A stretch of 64,000 bases of DNA from Zopfochytrium polystomum (taxonomy: Eukaryota > Chytridiomycota > Chytridiomycetes > Chytridiales > Chytridiaceae): contig JAIVFJ010000078.1 in assembly GCA_025765615.1 (NCBI GenBank), forward strand, positions 186,001 to 250,000. Direction: 5' to 3'. How positions within the stretch are numbered: the first letter of the stretch is position 1; each line of letters begins with the position of its first letter. This document shows positions 48,853-58,010 of this stretch, piece after piece. Under the pieces are notes generated by a model. The model did no database searches. It was not told the origin of the DNA and saw only the letters and a list, made by a program, of their open reading frames with translations. Both the position numbers and the translations under genes were made by a program.

Positions 48853-50711
48853 ATGCACGTGCTTCTCACCAACGATGACGGACCGCCGGGACCCGACAGC
48901 GTACGTACGGCCAGGTAGACTGACGGGGACGGGCGGCGGGCGGCGGCGGGCGGCGGCGATGCGATCGGGCGACGGTGACACGAAGGAGAGAGCGCGAGAT
49001 AGAGAGGGAGGGAAAGAGCAGGCGTGTACGTGCGTGTGTGAGCTAGGGTGCCGCACGCACTTGCGCAAGGGGTTGGTGGGGGTTGGTGAGGGACGGAGAG
49101 AGGACAGCAACAGCACCACCATGTTCATTGCGCCGATCCGTCTTGCCACAATCGCAATTTTTCCATTTTTCTTAGTCTTTTGAGCCTCCTGACGTTTCCC
49201 AAACAATCGTGCTCCCACTCGAACAAACGCTTAACGTAACCCTTTTCCTCCCCTTCAGCCGTTCCTTCTCCCTTTCGTTAACCTCCTGCGGCAAGCGAAT
49301 CCAACATGGAGAATAAGGTAAATTGTCTTCAAAAAACTCGCTGGTTGTCGCTCGCAAAGGCCCTAACTGGGGGCGATTCCCCCCCATGCCAGCATTGTAA
49401 TTCCAGATTGCCAAAAGTCCTGGATTGGCAAGGGCTTCGACTACCGGTCGAAGCGCATCGGCACCAGCTACTTTCACATCCCGTCTCGGTCCATTCGAAG
49501 CGTGCCACCCCCGCCGGGCGAAGAGGATAACTACATGATACTGCTCGACAGTTGAGTTTGAGTGCTTCTGTCTGTTTGTTCATTTCACTGATACTTCGCT
49601 CAACTCACCACATCGAATGTGTGTTCACAGCAACCCCGGCCGCCTGCGTCAACATCGCGCTCAACCACATCCACCCTGACCCCATTGGGAAACCCAAACC
49701 TGCCGCCGCCACCGCCGGCACCAGCAGCAGCAGCGCGACCGCAGGCTCGTCCGGACCCGCCGTCGCGTCGGCTTCTTCGACCGGCAAGCAGAAAAGTACC
49801 GGCGCCACCGCCGACGACGACGACGACGACGATTTCGAAGAGGACGATCCTATTGACCTCGTCCTATCCGGACCCAACTTTGGCCGCAACTCGTCCGCGG
49901 CGAGCTCGACGAGCAGCGGTACCGTCGGCGCCGCCATCGAGGCGGCTCTGCTCGGCAAGCGGGCGATTGCGTTGAGGTAGGGGGGTTTGGGGGGAAATGG
50001 AGTGAGGCGCGCTCGCCCGAGTGTGTGTTTGATTGTTTCTACTTTGCGTGTGGGAGGAATTGATTTCTGTTTCGTGGCTTCGTGGGCTAACCGTCCTCGT
50101 TCTGACGAAAAACAACAACAAAATTCAAAGCCTTGCCTTCTTTTCCCGCGGCGATCTCACGCACCCGCCCTCGGTCCAGAACGCGTGCGAATCCGCGGTC
50201 CGCATCGTGCAGACGCTGTGGGCGAACTGGCCGACCGACAGCGGCGACCCGCCCGTGGACCTCTTCAACGTCAATATCCCGCTCAAGCCGCCGCCGATGG
50301 CGCCCGTCGTCGTCACGCGCTTCCAGCAGGGAGGGTACAGCTCGCTGTACAAGGTCGTTGACGGCAGCGGCGGCGCGGAGGGCGGCAACGGCGGGGGCTC
50401 CGCGGCGAGTGCCGGCGGTGCTGCGATGGCGACCCCCTCGGGGCCGGTGTACTCTTTCTGGCCGCGGTTCCCGCGGGAGGGGCCGGCGGAGGGGACAGAC
50501 AGCTGGTACGCAGAGTCGTTGGGGTTTTTCGAAACAAAGGGAACGAAACCGCTCACGGCAGTCACTCTCTCTTTCCACACGCGACAGGGCGATATTCAAC
50601 GGCATGTCGAGCGTAACGCCGATGAAGGCGCGGTACCACAGCGCCGAGGGCACCGCGGCGGCGGAAAAGATTAGTCTCGCGCTTGCTTCGATTCCTCATG
50701 CTAGTTTGTGA
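48853..50711 (+). CDS. SurE-like 5'/3'-nucleotidase / acid phosphatase
   Basis: Exon 1 (48853-48900) encodes 'MHVLLTNDDGPPGPDS', the SurE metal-binding start with the NDD triad. Later exons give 'PFLLPFVNLLRQANPTW', 'IVIPDCQKSWIGKGFDYRSK', 'TPAACVNIALNHIHPDPIG', 'LVLSGPNFGRNSSAASSTSS' with 'GTVGAAIEAALLGKRAIAL', 'LFNVNIPLKPPPMAP' and a last exon ending 'LASIPHASL' at 50711. These match the conserved blocks of SurE proteins, metal-dependent phosphatases acting on nucleoside monophosphates; fungal relatives form the N-terminal part of Pby1-type proteins. Here the TTL domain of Pby1 is absent. An Ala/Ser/Asp-rich insertion (49700-49850) with an Asp7 run interrupts the fold between the 'HPDPIG' and 'LVLSGP' blocks. 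The third intron begins with GTTGAG. Confidence 0.88.
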
Positions 50712-51426
50712 TGCCTTTTTTTTTTTTTTTTTCCTCCTTTTTTGTTTCATCCGGACACACTTGTTGAATTTGGGAGACGGAGGTGTTTTTTCTCTTTTTG
50801 ATAGTAAATACTATAAATTGTTCCCGAATTTTGCTGTTGGCCATCGAAAGTGAAAAATTCTTCCCCCATTTCGTTTTCTTGGTCGAATATGCTTACCGAA
50901 ATGTGGCAGATGCGGCAAATTCGTGTAGGGCTGGGAGAGACAGACCGCTAGGTTACCCACTTGCATTTTTCGTCTTCTCCCATAACAAAAACGATCAGAC
51001 AAAAGGCATAGCCACACCAAAATAGGGTGGTCGTTGTGTGGCGGACAGAAGGGAGGAGAGACAGACACAGAAAAAAAAAAGAAAAGAAAATCAATCGCCA
51101 AAGGAGCTGGAATATATAATAAGAAAAGGAAGAAAGAAAGAAAGCGCAAAAAAAAAAAAAAAGAAGAAAAAAAAGCAGGAAGGAGTCGGGAGCGTGGCCA
51201 AAAGAGACGAACAAAAAAGAAAAAACAAAAAAAAAAAACCACAAAGGGGAAATTGGCGGCGGCAGGATACACAGTCAGCATCGATATAGAGACCGCCCCC
51301 CCCTATCCAATCAACCTCAACGGATTGCACAGACAGTGCAGAACAGGACACGACAGGAATAGGACTAGAGAGAGAGAGACAGTGACAGACAGACAGCTGG
51401 GGGAAGGAGGAGACGACGACGAGAAG
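50712..51426. other. Spacer and purine-rich leader
   Basis: Contains T run 50717-50732 and a long A/G-rich stretch (51060-51250) immediately upstream of the glycosyltransferase; GA/GACA repeats at 51365-51400. Frames through the A-rich stretch are not supported as coding. The first Met followed by non-repetitive, in-phase sequence is at 51427. Confidence 0.5.
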
Positions 51427-53237
51427 ATGCACCCACCACCACCCCCAAGCCAAGCAAAACCCGGCGACGGCTGGGTCGACTCCGCATCGGAATCGTCCAA
51501 CATCGGCGGCTCCTACGATGCCCGCCTCCCGCCGCACCAGCAGCAGCACCTCGCAGCCGCCTCAAAGTACCAGCCCCACCCCCTCTCCAACGCCAGCAAG
51601 CCGGACCACACCGAGATCCCCGTCCCCCCACCCCCAGCCCCTTCCGGCGGCGGCGCCGTCTCGTACGCCTTTGCCGACTCCACCACCCTGCAAAAGGGCG
51701 TTCGCTCCCAACGGACGAACCTGGGAAATACCGCCGCCGTCATGGCCATCCTATCCGAGATGTGGCTCTTCAATCTGATATTCATCTTGGGTGGGGTCTA
51801 TCTGATGACTTTCTACCTGGGTGGCCTGCAGGTGTACGACGACTATAACCTGTGGACCACCGGCTGCTGGTGGAAGCTGGGTGAGTTGGTTGACCTGTCC
51901 CCTCCTGTTGTCACCTGTGTACTCCCCCTCGTAAAATTCCTCCTTTTGTACGAGTGCAAGGAAGCGGCGCTTCCACGCTTACCCCCTTGCCATCGGAACC
52001 GTTTGTCTCTCCCATCTCGATCGCTGCTTCCCCTCCCACTCCCCTCCCACTCGTTCTGCTTATTGAAAATTTTCCGTTTCCAACCCCACCAGGATGGCTA
52101 TTCCCTCTTCCGTACTCGCTCATCTGCTTCTTCGGGCTCGTCCTGCCCTTCCGCACTACAAAGTTCCTCGACTACGAACGGGAGGGTGTGAAGAAGCGCC
52201 GTGTGGACAACCTGTACATCCTTACCGTCACCAAGGGCGACAACCGCGAAGCCGTCTACCGGGCCTGGAATGCGCACAAGCACCTTGAGCGGTTGCACCC
52301 CTGCATCCGTGTGCACGTGCTGACGGACGAACCTTACTTTTTCGAAAACATCAACTGCTACACTTGCCCCAAGTCGTTCTCTACCGCCCACTCAAAGTAC
52401 AAGGCACGCGCTCTCGAGTGGTACCGCCAGACAATGCGGTACTCGGAGCACGACTGGATTCTTCACCTGGACGAGGAGTCTGTCATTGACGACGAGTCGA
52501 TCAAGAGGTGCCTGGAGTTTATCTGGTACGAGAAGGACTACCACTTTGGCCAAGGTGTCATCCTGTACAACCAGTACCGGTACTGGAGCAACTGGATCTA
52601 CACTGTTGCAGACGCCATCCGTGTCGGAGACGATCTGTCTCGCTTCCAGCTGCAGTACACTTACTTCCACCGCCCAATTTTCGGAGCGCACGGCTCCTTC
52701 CTGCTCACGAACGGCCTTGTAGAGAACGCCGTCACCTGGGACTTGGGCTCTCTTACAGAGGACTACCAGTTTGCGATGAAGTCGTGGGATCGTGGGTTCC
52801 GCTGCGGCAAAATTTGCGGCATCATTCGCGAGCAGTCGCCCATGGACTTTATAGGCTTTATGAAGCAGCGGCGCCGCTGGTATGTCGGCATCCGCCGCCT
52901 CCCGCAGCTCCTCCCGAAGATTTGGGCTGGTTTCTGGTCTCTTGGCATCGTCTCGCTGTATTGCACGATTGCGGCCATCATCCTAGGCTTCATTGTCCCG
53001 TACTCGACCCCTCGGTGGTTCGGCTTCTTGAAGGACCTTTCGTACGTCACGTTCGTCTACCTGTACCTGGTCGGCGTGTTCATCCAGGACGTCGACAAGG
53101 GCATCAACCCTTTGCTCGCGTTCCTCCGGATCCCGCTGACGTTTCTGGTGCAGTACATTGCCGTCGTCCTCGAGGGTCTTGCCGTCATGTACGGTATTCT
53201 CTTCCCTCCTGCGGACTTTGATGTCATCAAGAAGTAA
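51427..53237 (+). CDS. Egghead-like family 2 glycosyltransferase (beta-mannosyltransferase type)
   Basis: Two exons, 51427-51880 and 52093-53237, join in phase to 532 residues. A Pro/Ser/His-rich cytosolic N-terminus (about 110 residues) precedes two membrane segments ('LFNLIFILGGVYLMTFYLGG' and 'FPLPYSLICFFGLVLPF', the latter starting exon 2). The GT-A catalytic part follows, with 'HDWILHLDEES' (about 271, the acidic metal-binding loop), 'HFGQGVILYNQYRYWSNWIY', 'SLTEDYQFAMKSWDRGF' (TED, about 372) and 'FMKQRRRWYVGIRR' (QRRRW, about 410). Three to four C-terminal membrane spans end the protein. The order and wording match Drosophila egghead (beta-1,4-mannosyltransferase on glucosylceramide) better than chitin synthases, which share QRRRW but are much longer. 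A role in glycosphingolipid or wall glycan synthesis at an inner membrane is likely; the acceptor is unknown. Confidence 0.87.
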
Positions 53238-54649
53238 AATAGAGAGCGGAGGGAGGTGGGAGGGAAAGGTTGGAGGTTGATGTCGTGTTAGGTGGGGTGT
53301 GGGGGGAGGGGTGAATTGGTGCGAGTGGGCGTTTGGGGGGTTACAGTTGGGTTTGTGGACTTTTCCCAAAGCACGAAGTTTTTAGTGTTGACTGGCATTG
53401 ACTGCGTCTTCGCTCTCCCGCCCGTATCCCTTGAGTCCCACTCCCTCCTATTTTTGCTATATCGAATTCTTTATTTTTCGTTTTCTTGCTCTTTTTTCCT
53501 TGTTTTATACCCAATTGTTTGCTTTGGCTCTGCCCTTTCGCAAGTCGCGTACCCCTCCGCTTGCGACGCACTTTACTTGTCTGATAGAGCAAGGGAGGCG
53601 AGGCAGGGTAAAAGTGGAATGGGAGGTGGCGAAGGATCTGGAGGTGAGGCTCTCCTGCTTCTTGTCGTCTCCTTTACTTTTCTTTGCTGTGTCTCGTTCT
53701 TCGCGCTTAATTGGCGGTCACGAATACTTTCCATCTTCCTGTTCTTGTCTTGGCCTATCGTTTCGTCCCAGCTGGATTTTTATATCTCTCTTTTCTTTTT
53801 CTCTCTTTTTCCGGAAAGCTCCCTTCGTCTTCCACCGACGAAGGGGACGTCAACGGCCGAAAAAACATTGCTCAATTCCCAAAAAAACGTTGTTGTCTTT
53901 CCGGTTTTTTTTTGTTTGTTCGTTTCCCCAATATCTCTCTCTCTCCCTCTCTCTCTCCCTCTCTCGCTAGCTTCCTTCCAGTTGGTCCCCTCCTTCTACA
54001 AATGCGCGTGTCGCACGTAGTTCGCTCGCTCTCTCTCCCACTTTCAGGGCGTGGAACTACTTATCAGTCTCTGCCTTGAAGGAGGGGGGAGTTTTTTTTT
54101 AGTTTTCTCTTCCGTTCTACTGTCCTTGGTGGTGGTGGGCTGCGAGGTTTCCCACTGGAAATATTAGCTTTCCCCCCCAACCCCCACGGTCTCCAACCAA
54201 AAGTTAGGTTAGCCCAACTTCTCGGCCAAACACACCCGTCTCCCAAACCTCGTTGGCTTCACTCAACTCGCGGCAACGTCCCCCTCAGCACTCGTTGTTT
54301 GAAGATATGCCCCACACCAAACGCCAAGCTCCCCAAAATAGTCGGGAGCTTAGTGTAAATATACTGTTAAATTTTTGCGAGCTTGAAAGTTCGTTGGCGT
54401 TGGAGGGGTGGATTGCTTCTTTCTTTTTGAGGCGCGTGCCGGAATTGGCGACGGCCAAGAGAAAAAATTTTTTTTTCAAGAGCCCGTTACTATTAATCCA
54501 CAAAAAAGTCATCCAACAATCTAAATTCGAGTCAATGTGTGTGTGTGAGTGTGTGGGAAAAAGTAGGGGAAAAAAACGAGATCCTAAATTTTTTTTTTTT
54601 CTTCTGCCTTGTTGAGCTGCTGGAGACGAAATGGAATCCCGTTCCGGGT

Positions 54650-54696
<47 letters not shown>

Positions 54697-54968
54697 CTCC
54701 TCTCCTCTCTCTCTCTCTCTCTCTGTGTGTGTGTAGCAATCAAAAGTGAGGGTGGAGAAAGAAGTATTGAGAGAGAGACCGGGACGCAAGAAGAAAAAAA
54801 GAAAAAAAGAAGAAAACAGCCACATGACGGCTGGGCCACACCATATAAAACGCACGGACCAGCGTTGCCCACAAGCGTCCCGCCCCAGAAGAAGAAAAGC
54901 ACATACACACTCGCACACAGTCACACACACACACACACTCTATCTCACACACATAAACAGACGCAGCC
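53238..54968. other. Spacer with pyrimidine-rich sequence
   Basis: T/C-rich, with CT tracts at 53935-53970 and 54645-54725 and a CA-rich leader (54900-54960) ending at the ATG at 54969. No gene is supported; frames follow the simple sequence. Confidence 0.55.
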
Positions 54969-56086
54969 ATGGGCCTTTTTGACTTCTTCTCGAACTCCGT
55001 AAACGAGCACCACCAGGTACGGTGCAGGCCCTCTTTCATAATGGATCTGCACACATCCATCCACCGGCTGTGCTGCTCCTCTCGTTTGTCCACCAAACTC
55101 CCCCCTCCAATCATCCACTATCTGGCGTCGCGCTAGTTGTCTCGCCGCCTGGCACCTTGCACCCGTGCCCCACGTTTCAAGGCCAATCGTGGGCTCACAT
55201 TTGCTTTCAACTGCCATAACCCCACGCCTGACGCGCATTGGGCCCGATGCGTATTGCGCCGCATTCATCCTCCCTCTCCCTTCCTCGCCAACCCTGCAAC
55301 CACGCTCGCCTACCACTGCCTTCCCGACCGCGCGCCCAACTCGAAGGGGCGCGCCTCGAGATTTTGTGAGGGGAACTCACTCTTCTGCCCTCTGCATGCT
55401 CAAAACTGACGCGTTGCAAATCGAAAAATCCCTGCTACTAAAACAGATGGTGTACGCCGAGAATGGGAACAAGGGCAACCTCGGGCACGAGATCTTGGCT
55501 GGCGCCGCAGGGTTTGAAGGTATGCGGAGAAGATGGTGCGGAAGACGTGTTCGAAGCAGATGGCGCGCGCTTTTCTTCTAACAGCCCTACGCACACATAC
55601 CCTCGCTCTCTCTCCGTCACCCGCACCTCATACCATCCATCATCCAAAAAAAAAACCCCCACAAAAAAAAAAAAACGCCAAAAAAAAAAAAAACCAACCA
55701 AAACCAAAACCAAAAAAGCGCTCCGAATGCTCGAGCAGCACCAAGCCACTCAGACCGGCCAGCCCGTCAAGCACCACCTCTTCCGCGAGCTGCTCGCCGG
55801 CTTCGCCGCCGCGGAGGTCGAGAAGCTCGTCGAGACCCACTCCCTGCGCGAAAAGGGCTACGACGTTGAACGGCTCAAGGAGGACGCCCGGAGGAACGCC
55901 CTGCAGCAGTGTGAGTGTTTTTTTTTTTCGAATGTGAGAGCGAGTTGGGTGGTTTTTGGTTGTGGCGAGTGTGGGTGCGGTTTCGCTAACCAGTTTTTCA
56001 AAAAAAAAAAAAAAATAACAACGCTCACACTTCACACATGACTCCAAAACAAACTTACAGACGAGTCGCAGTATGGCGGGCAATGA
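54969..56086 (+). CDS. CipC-like protein (DUF3759)
   Basis: Four exons: 54969-55016, 55447-55519, 55719-55910 and 56061-56086. All joints are in phase. Pieces: 'MGLFDFFSNSVNEHHQ', 'GNKGNLGHEILAGAAGFEA', 'KHHLFRELLAGFAAAEVEKL' and the end 'QQYESQYGGQ'. The repeated 'HE(I/L)LAGAA-FEA' and 'ELLAGFAAAEV' helices are the signature of the fungal CipC family, small proteins induced by concanamycin and linked to stress and hyphal growth; molecular function is unknown. The length of 112 residues fits the family. The 5' leader is a (CA)n tract, and introns carry A-runs. Confidence 0.9.
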
Positions 56087-56589
56087 GGGAAGGTCGGGAC
56101 GAAACCGAAAAGGAACGGAAAAGAAAAAATATATTCCGACATGTCCATATTGATATTTTGGCAAAACAAACTCGATCGCAGGACGAGATTCAGCGAGAAA
56201 GCCGGCATTTGTCGTGAACGGCAGCGAGAAGGTTCGGGACAATGAAGATTGGACTTCGGGTTTATGACAGCGAAGGCCCAAGCCCAGAAATATTTTGAAC
56301 TTCGAATAAGTCAGCAGAGGAGACGGGAGGCGAGGTGGGCGAGAAGGGAAATGTGGGAGCTGGAATCACTGAAGTCTTCATCAAACTCTTGTTGGATTAA
56401 CATTAAGCCCTCCAGGTTGCCCAACCCTGTGTGGTTTGCTGTGGCAGCGAGGATGAGGTGGCTGAGGACATGGGAAGTGTGTTGAAATCTCTACACGGGC
56501 TGCCTATCTCCGGAAGACAAAGAAGAAAAAAGACTTTCTTTTTTGTTAGTGGTTCAATACTCTTTTTTTTCCCCTCCTTTTTTCTATCT

Positions 56590-56830
56590 TTCTGACAAGG
56601 GAATGCCTTTTAACTTCCAAGCAATCCTTGCCGACAGAAAAAAGGGTGAAAAAAAAAAAAGATACTGAAGAGTGCAGCAGGCCAAAAAAAGTGACAGGCC
56701 ACAATGCATGCAGTGGCAGGCCATGTAGAGAGTTACCAATGAAGGTTAGTCGCCCTGACTGAAGCATGGTGCTTACACCCCAAGCAACTGACAGGCCGAC
56801 AGAAAAAGAAGGACAGAAAGATAGAGAGAG
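56590..56830 (-). repeat. CTGT-rich repeat R2, partial inverted copy
   Basis: Read on the minus strand it aligns with the right part of R2 (36000-36240): 'ttctgtcggcctgtcagt.gcttgggg', 'taactctctacatggcctgcca', 'cattgtggcctgtcac', then T-rich sequence and 'ggcaaggattgctt'. The left part of R2 is absent. Confidence 0.65.
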
Positions 56831-57254
56831 AGAGTGTGTGTGTGTGTCTGTGTGGGAGTGAGAGAGAGAAAGTGTGTGTGTGTGTGTGTGTGTGTCAACC
56901 CTCCCCCCCCCTGGACCTGTCGGCACTTTGTCTACTGTGTCGTGCAACGGAAAAATTTGATATTGCTAACTTTTTGGTGTCTGGCACTGCATTCTGTCAG
57001 TATGGTATGAAAATATTGATTTGGAACCTTAATGATAGCTTGAAGCATGAAAAATTTTCATTATTCATGACATAGATTTGAGGGCGAGAAGGAGCCAAAT
57101 TATACTTGTCAGTAAACCTCGCTTGGTGGTTAATGGGCCATTGAGCTGTTGAGGTCTCTTTAAAAGCTCTTCCTTGGCTAGTTCATTGGTTTTACCCACA
57201 TATATGTTGTCCCCCCATCAATCACAAACAACCACTCTAGAGAGAGAAGCAGCA

Positions 57255-57585
57255 CTGCTCGAGCGGCCGAAGGCTGCGAGTGTTGTGCGTCAAAATTGGC
57301 TGAGCGGTTGAACTGTCGAAAAATGTCGGATATCCAATTTTTAGCATAGGCAGCATAGAGGGCGGCGGCGAGCGGCCAAAGGCCGCAAGTATGCCGGTCA
57401 AACAAAATGCGGTGGCAAAGTGCACTTGATGGTGGTGTTGCCTCGCCACTATTGCAGCGGCTTTGCCGCCGCAATAGTGGCGAGACCGCAGCCGAAGGCC
57501 GCAAGATTGGTGGAGGTGAGCGGCCGAAGGCCGTGATCACGACAGAATTGGTGAGGCTGAGATCGCGGCCGGAGGCTGCGATGCC
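57255..57585. repeat. Block of repeated short palindromes with a 19-bp hairpin
   Basis: The imperfect palindrome GAGCGGCCRAAGGCYGCRAG occurs at 57261, 57370, 57487, 57517 and, more diverged, 57561. In the middle, 57442-57460 and 57466-57484 form a 19-bp stem with one mismatch and a CTTTG loop. Two related copies of the short palindrome lie in R2 at about 34196 and 35918. Confidence 0.75.
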
Positions 57586-58010
57586 CTTTTTGACACGCCA
57601 GGCGCAATCACCAACACCCAGCAGAGCATCTGGAAAAATGCGGTTCTAGATATCAATTTTTACCATCTGCCTTTTAGGCACGGACACAGAATACACTCCG
57701 AATTCACTGGATGGCAGCCTGGGACGCCTCCTCCCCTGAAAAGAAAGCCAGGAAAGGACTACAGGGGAACCTACAAGTTTGCTTCACCGAAATGACTTTG
57801 AATGGTTTGGATCTTCTTTTGTTCGTATAGTTTTTAAAATGTTAACACTTTAATTTTCATACTAGAGATTTTTCACCAGCCCATGGGGACAACTGATTTC
57901 CACCTTCATAATGAAACAGCAAAACAAAATAATTGTCAAAAAGTCCTAAGAAAGAGAACCATGGAGGACCTAACACACACCACCAGAGAAACTTTTCTCC
58001 AATGAACAGG

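Larger units (their letters stand above)
56087..58010. other. Spacer with an inverted repeat copy, hairpins and no gene
   Basis: Includes the inverted R2 fragment (56590-56830), GT repeats (56835-56895), the palindrome-rich block (57255-57585), and AT-rich sequence up to the 3' end of the NLR-type gene. Frames across the palindromes have no domain. Confidence 0.55.

Noticed and set aside
51034..51426. N-terminal extension of the glycosyltransferase, Lys-rich
   Set aside because: It reads through poly-A/G leader; Met 51427 starts non-repetitive protein sequence in the same frame.
52486..53221. Alternative frames overlapping the GT2 exon (for example 237 codons from 52508)
   Set aside because: Shadows of the GT2 exon; no family signature and poor codon pattern.
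51427..53237. Chitin synthase call for the GT2 gene
   Set aside because: QRRRW is shared by many GT2 enzymes; the length of 532 residues and the motif wording fit egghead-type enzymes and lack chitin-synthase-specific blocks.
57255..57585. CRISPR-like array from regularly repeated palindromes
   Set aside because: Spacers are irregular in length, the repeats are imperfect and the genome is eukaryotic.
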